From Plasmodium brasilianum (Eukaryota > Apicomplexa > Aconoidasida > Haemosporida > Plasmodiidae), in contig NC_090126.1 of NCBI RefSeq assembly GCF_023973825.1, forward strand, positions 2,563,001-2,627,000: a stretch of DNA of 64,000 bases. Reading direction: 5' to 3'. The notes under the pieces are model-generated. The model was given only the letters and a program-made list of their open reading frames with translations, was not told the DNA's origin and made no database searches. Numbering within the stretch: the first letter of the stretch is position 1; each line of letters starts with the position of its first letter. Positions 50,421 through 61,849 of this stretch are shown one piece after another. The translations under genes were made by a program, and so were the position numbers.

Positions 50421-52218
50421 TCACCTAGAATAATAAGAAAAATGTAATCTTCTACTACCAACTTTCCTTTTAACGGATTTTGGAGCACGGATTACAAAAT
50501 GACGTATATGCGGATCATCATAATAGTAATCGTCAATTCTTTTTTTTCTTGGTACCTTTTTATGAAAACCTCTTCCGAAGGGCGTAAACTAATATAAAAT
50601 TGAATAGTAAAAAAAATAAGCAATATATTTATTTTATAATTATAAAATTTTGGGAATATTAAAAATAGTAATTTAATATTTATTTTATTTTACTAAGAAT
50701 AAAAATTTACTTTATAATAAATGTAAATAGTTGAAATTATTCCCACAATCAAAGTACATGCGATACCAACACGGAATATGTTGTTACTGAATATATTGGA
50801 TTTATCTGAATTCCTAAAAAGTACAGATATAATTTCAGGCGAATATTTAACTCTTCCTTGTGGGGCATGGATATTCCATTTTGCCCCAATCATTGGAGTA
50901 TCACGAACACTTGGCTCTCTACATACTCCTTCTGAGCTTTTTACTAACCCCTGTATTTGACAGAACTGTGGAGTGATTTTATACTTTTTCGGATCTAATG
51001 ACATTGAAAGGGATGATAATGCGTTACTTCTTGAATTTAAATTAGAATGTACTGCAATCCCTTCCTTATTTTTACCTTGAACTCCGTTAGTTGTGGCTCC
51101 AAGTGATTGCTGCATTCCTTTACTGGGGATTAAGACTGATTCAGAGTTTTTACTTCCATAAGTGGTGGTCGTAGAAGAATCGCCATGGAGAGGAGGTAGA
51201 TAATATGGTGAAGTTGGCTTATTAAGTGATTCACGAGATGCTGGAAATGCATAACAATTAATTTTACCACCTATACGACTTGTATCTTCAGGACTGTCAC
51301 CCATATTGTCTGTACATCTGAGAAAATAAATTGAATCCTTAAAATCTCTTTGTGAACCCTGAGAATTCAATGAATTACTGGATTCTGAAGATTTATCTAA
51401 TGTTTTTAAGATATCACAATTATTATTTTGTTTATCATTTAATGAAGATAAGAGTGTATTAGGATCAAACTCTTTATTACATTTAAAATACATATCGCAA
51501 TCATCCCAAAAAGAATCATCGCAGCATTCATTAGTATTTTTATCCTTTTTGTATAGTTCTTTAATATGATTAAGGTATTTTTTGTATTTTTCGAATGTAA
51601 ACTTAATACAAGTATTATATGTTTTAATATTATCATAATATTCAAAATAATCGAACAAATATTTTTCATCTACCTTTTCATTTAAACCATCTATAGTGTT
51701 TTTTTCAATTTCAGGTAGACATTTATATAAGGAATAATGATTATAAATTCTACTTCTTACTTTTAAAAAATTAACAAGATGTTTTGGTTTATTAGTTTCG
51801 TGGCTAAGCTCTAAAATTTTTTTTATTTTATAATATACCCAGTATGTATAATGTAAACAGTGGGAATTATATCCTTCTTTATTTTTCTTTAGTGATAAAT
51901 CCTCTGCATTTCTTGCAATTTTTTTACAAAGATCATAACTTCCTGTTGGATAATCATCTTTAACGTCATTACATTCTTTACAAATTTCATCGTATTGGTT
52001 TCCATTTACATTATTGTTAAATTTATTATATATATTACTTGATGGTGATTCTTCTAAATGTTGATGCTGAATATTAAGAAATAATAAATTATATAATATA
52101 GATTTTATTTTTAAAGAAGTAATTTTTGTTGTGTTTAAGAGCAATAATTTGTATATATTTTAAATTATTTTTTTTATAAAATATAAATGTGTACCAAAAG
52201 ATCAGTTATGTTTTCCAT
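50421..52218 (-). CDS. PIR (Plasmodium interspersed repeat) surface-variant protein, three exons, intact
   Basis: Variant surface protein of the PIR superfamily. Exon 1 is 52218-52195 (8 codons, MENITDLL, GTACAC donor), exon 2 is 52066-50711 (452 codons, after an ATTCAG acceptor) and exon 3 is 50588-50421 (55 codons plus TGA). Introns are 128 and 122 nt, both phase 0. The product is about 515 residues. The first 24 codons of the open frame ahead of 52066 are intron. Exon 2 has the PIR pattern: HLEESPSSNIYNKF, spaced cysteines (CKEC, DLCKKIARNAEDL), HYTYWVYYKI, then LFDYFEYYDNI, FWDDCDMYFKC and FDPNTLLSSL. A Ser/Thr/Gln/Pro-rich variable region follows, then one membrane span (VGIACTLIVGIISTIYIYYK). 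Exon 3 begins FTPFG and is strongly basic with a YYYDD patch. No signal peptide or export motif is seen, as usual for the family. Confidence 0.93.
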
Positions 52219-54893
52219 TTTATTCTGGTACAAACAAGTTAAAAGAAAATATCAACATTATATGTATTCAATTAAATTCATATTAAAAATAAAAACAAAT
52301 ATTTCATTTATATTTTTTATATATATTTGTATAAGTATTTTCTAATGTATATAAATATATTTTAATAAAAATTGTTTGTTTATTAAGACTTAGAATTAGA
52401 AATACGTATTACTAATAATAAGAAAAATATAAATACTAATGCGTTTTAAAATTTTTATAGAGAAACATATATGTTGTGTTACAAGTAAGAAGAAAAACTA
52501 ATATTTAAAATAATATATACAAAAATATTGATTTATTGGGTAACATACTATTCAAATAATATATTAATATACGAATAATTTGTTTTTATACTTTTTTTAA
52601 TCTACGTAAACTATAATTTGATTTATATTAAATAATTAGGTATTTTGTCCTTCAAATAAATTTCTTATTTATAAAATTTCCGAATAATTATATTTGCTTT
52701 ATTGTGAAATATTATTTGAATTTGATGTTTTGAACGACATTTATATAATTATTATACAGAAACTGCAATGAAAATTATTGTACTGTATATATTTTTTTTA
52801 CAAAATTAACTATATATATTTATTACAATGAATTTTATTTCTACTAATGCGAATGTAGTATAAATTAAGAGTGGTTTCTACTGTTGAAAAATAAATGGAT
52901 ATAAATATAATAAAAAATTAGTATGTGGAAACTCAAACCAATTTTAATTGAACTATTTAAAAAATTATTTTCCCTACTTTTACAGAGATATTGTTACCCC
53001 CGTTTTTCTACTTTTTAAAGTATAACATAGAAATTTATTTTTTTTTAATTTTTCATTTAATTTTTTAAAATATTTTACATAATATGCTTTTTATAATACA
53101 TTTTTATTAACTTTTTCAAATTTGAATTACCATTTCATAAGAGTAATTAAATGTTATTGATATAATAAGTACACTACGGCAAATATTGATATTCCTAGTA
53201 ACAATTTTTATTAAATTAAATTTAACTAATAATACACAGGATATTATTCATTCATATGATCATGAATAAATGTTATATGTAATAACGTTATAAGTAATAA
53301 ATAGAATTAACATTTGAGAAGAAGGGTGAATTAATTAATTTTAGTTTATATACTCACTCCTTTTTAATATAATTATTCTCTCAGAATAAGTATTATATAT
53401 ACTAATACAAAAGTAATTATCATTCTATCAGTAATGATATTATCCAAAAAAAAATAAAATTCCATAAAATTTTTTTAAAGTATTAATTTTTCATTAGAAA
53501 AAAAAGTTATTTATTATTATTTCTTAAAAATTTTATTTAATTTTTATTTTATTATATCCAGTATATTGTTAGGATAAAATATTTAGTAGTTAAATAATTA
53601 AATTAATAAGAATAATATATAGTAATACCATAATGGAGTAAACACAGTGATATTGATGATCTTTGGTTGAATGTGTTCCATTGAAAAACGTGGGTTTGAA
53701 ACAATATATGAATAACCTTGTAAGAATTCTTTTATATTTTTACAATATTTATTATTGTAGTTTTTCTGAATTATTACTAAGTAGAGCTTAAATAAATGAA
53801 AAAATATTGGATATAAATCAATTGATATGTACAATAGAGGTCTTTTTAATTATTATTTTAATATATATATAAATGATAAAAATATATTTTTGTACTATAT
53901 ATATGGCTTGCAATTAAATTCATTTTATTTTTAATTAAATTTTCAGCTATATTTTTTTATGTCAGATAATAAAAATATATATATTGTATTCTTATCTTAG
54001 TCTTTTTAAAATTGTGTATTTTTATATTTTTTAAATAATATTATTTCAAATAAATTAAAAAAAAAAAAACTAATCTTATATATGTATGTATTGAGTGGTT
54101 ATTTTTTGGAGCATATATAATGCATTATTACTATTGTAGTATACAGAAAACTAAAATATTAAGTTTCCAAAATAATAATATAGAGAGAATACATAATTTT
54201 TTTATGTAATAAATGGGATATTTTTTATTAAATATTTACAAATATATATTTTTTTTTTATCAAATAGAATTTATAAAGTATTTATTATATTGAATAACAT
54301 ATTATAACATTAAAAGGATTTTTTAAATTTTACATTTCTAAGACACATTAGCAAAAGATAATATATTAAATTATGCATTATTATAATTGTTTATAGGAAG
54401 TAAATTATATTAATATATAACATATATATTTGAACTTTCGAATCATGTTATGATAAAGGAAATCAAATTATATACATATTAAATTATAAAAAACATTTTA
54501 CAAATCAGTTATGATAATTTAATGAATATTTTGATATAAATTTATATATGTATCATTCGGTAATAATTGTTGTACTATATATCATTAATAAAATTACATA
54601 ACACTCTTATAAAATTAAATTTTATTATTGGTACTATGTTACTAATATTGTTCATTTAAATTTTTTTTACCGTTAAAAATGTTAATTTTGTGTTCTAATG
54701 ATATAATTATAATTGTATAACATAAAAATTACAATTCCAGAATAAATTTCAGTAATTAATATTTATTTTCTAATAATATACATAAGGAATACATATTATG
54801 TTAACATATTATGTTCCTTTATTCTTTATATATTGATATTTTTGTTCTAACATAAAATGATTATTTTATTTAATTGATATATATTAAAACGTA
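52219..54893. other. A+T-rich stretch between divergent PIR genes
   Basis: About 2.7 kb between the starts of the minus-strand intact PIR gene and the plus-strand PIR pseudogene, so both 5' control regions should lie here. I see no defined motif and no third gene. Confidence 0.55.
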
Positions 54894-56130
54894 ATGAAGA
54901 CTGAAGGGGAAAATGATTTGGTACATTTTGTATATTAATTATAATCGTTATTATTTACTAGTTGTTTTAATATTTTATATCTTAATTTGAATAGCAAATT
55001 ACATTTTTTAAAAGAAAGTACATATATATATATAGTTTATTTCCTCTGATTAATTGTTAGGTAGATGTATCAAAAGAATTATCTAAAAATGAAGAATTTG
55101 ATAAAATTAATGACGATAGTAGTACAACTGTAAATAGTAGTTATTGTAAGGAGTTGAGTAATAGTGGAAGCCCCAAATTGAAAGTATTTTGTGAGAATAT
55201 TTTAAATAAATTAAATTATCTTGAAAAGGATTATATAAAAAATAATAACCATGATTTTTGTCGTTACTTACTTTCTGGACATAAGAACAAATAATAAAAG
55301 AATTTAGTACAACATGGCATAATTCTTTGGCAAACGGTGATATATCTAAACTTAATATCATACTAATTTATACATATAATAAAATTATAGGTAAAAGTTG
55401 TACATTTGATTTGGATGGTAAGTTTGATGATTGGAAAGAAGAAAAGTATTTATACTATTATTTTAAGAAATATAATGATATTAAGAAAAAAAAAAGTGCA
55501 AAACAAGAACAAACAAATTATTGCAAATATCTTGAACAGATAAAAATTTTATATGAAAGGCATATAAATAAATGCTTCACTTATTTCTTGGAGGGGAGAA
55601 ATCACGAAAACGGGTGTCAAAAATATTTTAATTGTGGAGAAGCATATAACCCTTATGATCTTATATCTGAATTAAAATGTGAACAAAATTCATACAGTGG
55701 ATACTGGAAAACAGTAATTCAAGATTTAATTATTGACAGAGATATAATGAAAAGTGGAAATTCATTAAAAGAAACTCTTAATATATTAATGAATGATCCT
55801 TTCTACAAAGCAGTAACATTTGGGTTTGTAGTTGTAGGAGTACTATTTACTTCATTCTTATTTTATAAAGTAAATTAAAATTTCATTTTAAAATAAAAAT
55901 ATGTTACACATTTTTATATAGCTTATCTTCCTTATAAAAGTATAATTACGAAATATAACATTTTTGTTTCTTATATTTTTTTTTTATGTCAGATTTCTTA
56001 CCGTGGAAAAAATAAATATAAGTATAATTTTTTGGATCCATCTGGAAACCTAGAAAGATTTTATGAAGCGAAAAGCAGAAAAACAAAATGGGGAGATAGT
56101 GAAATTCGTTTATCTTATTACTCAATGTGA
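54894..56130 (+). pseudogene. PIR gene, lightly damaged (one frameshift, one nonsense codon)
   Basis: Three-exon PIR layout. Exon 1 is 54894-54920 (9 codons, MKTEGENDL, GT donor), exon 2 is 55061-55869 and exon 3 is 55993-56130 (46 codons including TGA). Introns are 140 and 123 nt. Exon 2 opens VDVSKELSKNEEF and reaches NHDFCRY, where the PIR pattern then needs a shift of frame between about 55262 and 55280; without it the protein stops at about 55292. In the new frame a TAA at 55282-55284 sits in the conserved ...W-aromatic segment (FWT, stop, EQIIKEF). After that the frame is open to the splice donor, with YYFKKYNDI, YFNCGEAYNPYDLISEL and one membrane span (FGFVVVGVLFTSFLFYK). The variable region is short. 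Exon 3 lacks the FTPF start seen in the other two PIR genes and ends RLSYYSM. With only two lesions it is a young pseudogene, unless one is a sequencing error. Confidence 0.8.
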
Positions 56131-59079
56131 ATAATTTGCTTTATTTTCACATATGTTATAAAATGTTTTGGGGAAGCAGAAGTGTTATACGTATAAATCA
56201 TGTTCTGGAAGTAATAGCTTTTGGTAGAACAAAAAATTGAATAAATAATTTGCATTGAAATTGTGATAGTTTATTTGAACATTATATACTTATTTATATA
56301 TACATTATATATTTTTATTTTGTTTAAGAATATATGTTAAAGAAATAAAATATTCTTAATTTATATAGTAGTGAAGTGTAATTTTTTTTTAACAATTAAT
56401 ACTTATTTTAATGTATCGTAAAACATACATATATGATAGTTATATATTTTTATTTGTTCTATTGATATAGTGATTAGTGTTTAGTATTATGTACTTGTAA
56501 ATGTATGTAGTCGAAATTGTAAAAATTATAATATATTATAAATTATTGTTTTATATATATTTATCTATTAATTTTAAAATTGTGTATTATCAAAGATGAT
56601 ATTAATTACTTTATAAACTTGTAAAGCATAATAAAGGTGTATAAAGATTTATCATAAACGAGAAAATTATTAAAATTTTACATCAATTATATATTAAAAA
56701 TATTTTAATATATATTTATTTCTAAAGCAGCAATAAGGAATATGTATTATATTGATGAGCTGAGGAAAGGATAATACTTTACGGTTTTAATTTTTTTTGT
56801 TGAAAGATAAATATATATGATTACAAGATTTAATACAATAATTAAATTGAGGTACGTTAGAATGCTTTAATTCAAGTTATTCATCTTGGGTAGTAAAGAA
56901 TAAATGAATAAATATGTAATATTTATTATTTTAAGGTATGATGATGATTTATTGTAAGTGAATTAATCAGTAAAAAACTAAAAAATATATATTTTTGAAA
57001 TGTGAAGAGCTGAATGAATTTAGAATTATATAATTACTGAAATAGAAGTTAATTCCGAAAGAGAAATAATATTCATATGAAATTAACATATTTATATATG
57101 AATAATTTGAAATTTAAATTTAATTTTTTTTGTATTTTTCTTTATTATATAAAGTTCGTCTTCTATGTATAATTAATAAATAAAAGAAAGTTATTTTATG
57201 TAAGTTGCATACATAATAATATCTTTGAAATGAAAAATAGAAATTAATATAAATGGGAAAAGAATTACTTATTATTCAGGAGTAAAAAATAATTGAATTC
57301 ACGAATATTATGGATTCATCATGTATGAAGCATAATAATACATATTAGACAAAGCAAATTTTTTTTTTTTAAAATAACACTTTTAAATGATTATATTATT
57401 CACTACATTCGCTTTGAGTTGTTTATACCTTCCATAGAAATGATAATAAAATAAAATTATTCCCATAAATAATACATTCAATTGGTATTCAATATGTCTT
57501 TCAATTTTGAATTTATTGAAAAATTACATGTACTCTGTCTATATATTTATTTATTTATAGTTTAATTTATTGTTTAATCATTATACAAATACAGTACGTC
57601 AAATACATGTTTTATGTAACAATGTGGACGTTCAGTTGATACAACAGGATTGTATTATGAAATATAAATTCTTTGTTTTATTATTATGTTACGAATATTA
57701 TTCATTAGGAAGTTTATTATTGGGCTTTGATTGTATGTGAAAATGAAGTTAACTGTTAGTTATAAGAAGTTGTAATAAAAATATAACTTTTTCAATTATA
57801 CATATTTATTATTTTAACTGGATTTTTATTTACATAAATGTTCAGTTAACATTTCATATTTCCTTGGTGTTTTTTTATTCTTAGTAATCATTCATATATG
57901 GAAGGCACAGATAAAATTTTATCAAGCATATTCACTTCGACAACTATGTAACATTACCAATAATAGAAAGAAATATATAATAAGTGAAATGTACGTATAT
58001 ACTTGTATTAATTTTTTTCCATATTTATATTGTCTATTTTAGTGGATTATATAGAAAAGAAAGAATTTAGACAATAAGAATTAACAAAATAAATAAAATA
58101 TTACATTACTTTTGAGAGAATAATACAAAAAGCAAAGAATATAAAACAATAACGAATGTTATAAAAATTTACTAGCTTAAAAATTGAACATGATAAAATG
58201 TTTTTGTTAGTAATATATGTTATGTAATCCAATACTTTATTATTTTTTTTCATAAAACAAAATAAATCATTAGAAAAATTTGACACTTTTAAATGAAAAA
58301 TATTTTAATTGACTAAAAATTATTACGAAATTAATTTTTAAATTTAATAATAGATCTTTAATGTTATGCTGCTCTTTTAAGGAAAATTATCTTAAAATAT
58401 AAAATAAATATATGCGGGCTCTGTACATAAATTAACATAAGGGGAATAATTATAAATCCTAATAAATCAATTTCTATAAGAATTTACATATATGTTAAAA
58501 TGCAAATGAAAAAATGTACATAATTTCAACAACTTAAAAACTTAGTAAAAGTAATAGTAAAAATATATCTTAGGTAATATTAGTAAAATCAACAAGTAAA
58601 AAAGTAAAATAAAAAAACAAATAATAAATTAATTTACATTTTCTTATAAATCTTATGAAATATTTATTTTATAAGTAAACACAAGAAATATAAATTAACT
58701 ATTTAAACTAGGTGATATAAGGATAACATTGAGATTAATTATATACATATATATATAAATTTAAAAGAATATATTTAATGTATCAAATATATATCAAGAG
58801 CTTTGTGTGCTCTTAAATACCTAATATATCATGGGAATTATGACGACTGCAATCAATTCAAAGATTTAAAGGAACCATTCTTTAGTAAATACCTAAGGAA
58901 AGTTCATAAATTATCTAATAATAATCTAAATTGTTATACATTTTAAACTACTTTAACTTATTATTTTTTATATGTACGTAGGAGTATAAAGGAATAAATA
59001 AAAATGCATATAATTGGGGGAAAAAAAAACTCTGGATACAATAGTTTGGTGATCATTTTAGCCTAGACAATTTTTTACT
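56131..59079. other. A+T-rich intergenic stretch without a recognisable gene
   Basis: Between the 3' ends of the PIR pseudogene (+) and the exported-protein pseudogene (-). Only low-complexity A/T DNA and chance ORFs (58101-58286) are visible. Confidence 0.6.
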
Positions 59080-59668
59080 ATAATTGAATTTATTGTCTTA
59101 CGCATTCTTTTAATTCTTTGTTAGATATATCTTCTAAATTACGGTTCATTTTATTTTCAATATCTGGAAGTTTTAATATTTCTTTTTTTACAATTTGCAC
59201 ATAATACTTTCATATGATAACTTTTTAATGATTTTTTTTTTTTTTATTCTGTCCTAATTTTCCAGTATATCCTCTATAATCATATCATTGAATGAATTAT
59301 ATGATTTCTGAAATGTATCTTTGAACCTTATTTCTGACAATTTTTCTATATATTCTGGGTATACATATGTTATTAAGTATATTATTCTTCATACACTTAA
59401 ATCTAACGTATTACTTAAGTTTATTTTCTTAATAGATGATTTTCCTAATGTATTTTTCTAGAAATTATGGTAAATATTTAAAAAAATATTTATGTTTCAA
59501 TATAAATAATATATTAGATTTAGAAATAAGAATTTAATATTACAAAAAATGTATAAATATTGTGCGTAATAATTATCCAACTTCATAGGAATACTGCCAT
59601 ATTCACACTGAAAAGAAAAATGAAAAAATTTTAATGAAGAAGAATAATTTACTTGTTTTAGTCATCAT
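59080..59668 (-). pseudogene. Broken paralogue of the exported protein gene at 17.3 kb
   Basis: On the minus strand, exon 1 is 59668-59582 (MMTKTSKLFFFIKIFSFFF) with an in-frame TGA just before IWQYSYE. This matches the exon 1 end IWIFQYFYE of the 17.3 kb gene, and the donor is GTTGGA at the matching place. Exon 2 starts at 59457 after a TTTCTAG acceptor (intron 124 nt). It reads NTLGKSSIKKINLSNTLDL, aligned with LTLSEKSCIKKMNLNNTSN in the intact gene, then a stop. RIIYL stands where the intact copy has RLLYG, so the export motif has lost its key Leu. FKDTFQKSYNSFND continues the alignment. Further stops and a frame change after an A-run near 59230-59245 follow; the rest (LKLPDIENKMNRNLEDISNK) is coding-like but no longer aligns well with the intact copy. 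No membrane spans are recognisable. Confidence 0.75.
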
Positions 59669-61849
59669 GTCGAATTTATTTTAGGATAACTAATATTTTG
59701 TGATAATAAAAATTTTATAATTATAATTTGTTCGGTAATATTCATTAGAATATATATAATAATTTTTTTTTTGTTTCTTATTACTTTAAAATTTAGGACT
59801 ACGTAGCTCACTTTAGTTAGTGATAATCATAACTTATACTAAAAAGTAACAGTGGATAAAGTGCATCAAAAAATAGTATTTTTGAAAATTTTCTATGTAA
59901 ATATTTTTATTAATTAAAGTAATATAAGTATAATAATATTTTAAAAAATTTAAATTGTTATAAAATAATTACAAGAGGGCTGTAGATAATTTACTACAAA
60001 AAAATTTATGAATTATGTATATATATTATTAAAAAGCTAAGTTTATTTGTTGTAATAGAATGTAATCATATTACTCGACAGAATGTATAAAAGTTAACTT
60101 GTAGAAAAATATTATTTAAAATTTTTACATTACGATTAAAATAAAGCAAGATATATTAATATTTTACGAAGTCATACATATATAAATTTATTTTTAAATA
60201 ATTTGCAATGTACATAATTAGAACAACCATTAATTTATATATATAAATATAGCAATTTAATAAAATTTAGTCAGTACACATAATATATACAATAATAACA
60301 TAATTATATATATTTAGCACAAAATGTTAATGGTCTATTAATAGTAAAATATACATTGTTTGATGTTAATATTATAATATTGCATAAATTATATTTCTAT
60401 TTTTGAAAATAACGTAGAACATGGATTTACATAAGTTTTCTTGGAACATAGTGGTTTTAAATTTAATTAAAAAATATTAATAATAAATTATACGAAATGA
60501 TTTTAAAAATAAAGACTTTAACAATAATTATTTTTTTGATATTTTGAGATAAAAATAAGGAAATATTATAAAAATAAAAAAAATTAATAAAAAGAAATAA
60601 ATACCTTAATGTTAAATATGCTATAAAGTATTATATATGGAGAATTAATTTAAATTTTAACGATTTTTAAGATGAAATTATTAAATATTTTGAGGTATTT
60701 AATAAGGACATGCATCTAATTACACAAGAAAATTGCTTAAGATATAGAAATGAAAACAAAATTATTATTAACTCATAAGAAGCATCAAATTTAAGCGTAA
60801 TAAATAATTGGTAGCTAATATTGTGTATGTTTTTTTTACCATACATTATTAAAATGATATTATCTCTTTTTCACCTTTTATTGAATATGATTCAGTTAAA
60901 TTTATTATGACTATATAAAAACATATTCCAGATTTATTAATATTTTTGCCCTGTAAAATATATATCTAAAATGAAAATGTTAAAATCTTTTCTTTATACT
61001 TCTTATGTTTATAATAAATAATAAATTTCTATTTTTAATTATCTTCATTTATGCATATATATATATAAGCAAATTTTTAAAAAAATTTTATTTTTTAGAA
61101 TCGATAAAATTTTTCATTGTGTAAAAATACTTTTTGTAATGTTTTGTAACGAAAAATAGTTAATGATTTAGAATATATTTATATATATGAAGTATAAATT
61201 TCTATAATTTTATCTGTCTAGTTATACATGAAAATAAAATCAAAAAAAGAACCCCTTCCTGTAATATCATTAAAGGGATATTTATCTGAGAATAATATTA
61301 TAAGCATTTAATGATGATGAAACATAGTTTAAGAAAGTTATGTTATTCATGAATTTTATATGTATAATATTAATAAATACATTAAATTGTATGAAAAAAC
61401 AAAACTTAAATTCTTGTATATTTTCATCGCTTATATATATTTAACATAATAATAATTAAGAAATTAATAAATATTCGAACAAATGTGAATGTGATAAAAA
61501 TTTATGTTTATTAATCCCTAAAAATAATATATATATACATATATTTTTATGTAAGAAATTCATGTGCATTTTAAAATTATACATTACAAAATTAACATAT
61601 ATTGTAATTTTACTGAATATAATGGTTATTACGGATTCAAGCAAGAAAGATTGTTTAAAATTTCGTGAATTGATATACTAATGGTTAATACAAAAAAATT
61701 AATTGTTTTTTGTATATACATTAAAATATTTCTATTTTTAATGAATAAAATATTTAAAATTTTTTATAGATATGCTTAAAGAAATAGAAAAAGTTATATA
61801 TATTAGGAATATTTTTTAAATACTCGCTTTTTAGTAATCGTATTTAACG
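59669..61849. other. A+T-rich intergenic stretch without a recognisable gene
   Basis: Mostly low-complexity DNA. A short patch at about 60684-60770 reads KYFEVFNKDMHLITQENC and on to a stop in the plus strand. It looks more gene-like than its surroundings, but it stands alone and matches nothing I know. Confidence 0.5.

Noticed and set aside
50778..51669. Other-frame ORFs inside the intact PIR gene (50778-50960 plus; 51439-51669 minus)
   Set aside because: They overlap a well-supported PIR exon and show no independent motif.
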